Shown here piece by piece: positions 35,731-35,731 of a stretch of 35,731 nucleotides of DNA. A program made the position numbers and the translations under genes. Every line of letters starts with the position of its first letter. The first letter of the stretch is position 1. A model generated the notes under the pieces. That model saw only the letters and a program-made list of their open reading frames with translations. It was not told the DNA's origin and did not search any database. This DNA comes from Uliginosibacterium gangwonense (GTDB lineage Bacteria; Pseudomonadota; Gammaproteobacteria; Burkholderiales; Rhodocyclaceae). The DNA lies in contig DYIB01000023.1 of NCBI GenBank assembly GCA_020723855.1, positions 1 to 35,731 on the forward strand. The letters run 5' to 3'.

Positions 35731-35731
35731 C

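Overview
This is a GC-rich, densely packed chromosomal segment from a betaproteobacterium. The best guess is a Rhodocyclales- or Nitrosomonadales-like anaerobic or denitrifying degrader of aromatic compounds. The evidence is the isc operon with its IscR sites, the mfd/mutS/suhB/trmJ/cysE housekeeping set, and an anaerobic phenylacetate (pad) gene cluster of the kind described in Azoarcus/Aromatoleum and Thauera. Taxonomy below class level is inference.

Layout. The left edge (1-87) holds the first 29 codons of an Rrf2-family regulator. It diverges from mfd, which overlaps a class I DAHP synthase gene; a DUF1015 gene follows. A decayed fragment of a penicillin-binding/transglycosylase gene (about 6107-6640) separates these from a leftward iron-sulfur block: trmJ, cysE, iscR, a second NifS-like desulfurase, iscS, iscU, iscA, hscB, hscA, fdx, iscX. 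The iscR promoter carries two tandem IscR type-1-like sites, and the distal one includes the cysE stop codon. A very similar promoter/operator-like sequence precedes cysE and includes the trmJ stop codon. This suggests that cysteine synthesis and Fe-S assembly are co-regulated.

suhB and mutS follow rightward. Then come slyD-bcp (leftward), a small secreted protein, a TctD/TctE-like two-component pair, and lexA with a perfect-ended SOS box that starts on the base after the kinase stop codon. A hicAB toxin-antitoxin pair of visibly lower GC marks the boundary to the last third.

The right third (23727-35731) is one leftward cluster: padB (cut by the window end), padC, padD, padE, padF, padG, padH, padI, iorA, iorB. 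By homology, PadBCD is the membrane molybdoenzyme that oxidises phenylacetyl-CoA to phenylglyoxylate. PadEFGHI is the phenylglyoxylate:NAD+ oxidoreductase that makes benzoyl-CoA. IorAB oxidatively decarboxylates arylpyruvates to arylacetyl-CoA with ferredoxin. Together they would convert phenylpyruvate, from phenylalanine, to benzoyl-CoA without a free phenylacetate intermediate. No phenylacetate-CoA ligase gene is visible after padI, where the Azoarcus-type cluster is recalled to carry padJ. Three repeat or hairpin elements sit in the only sizeable gaps of this cluster and may tune subunit ratios. No rRNA, tRNA, CRISPR array, intact insertion sequence or prophage was seen.
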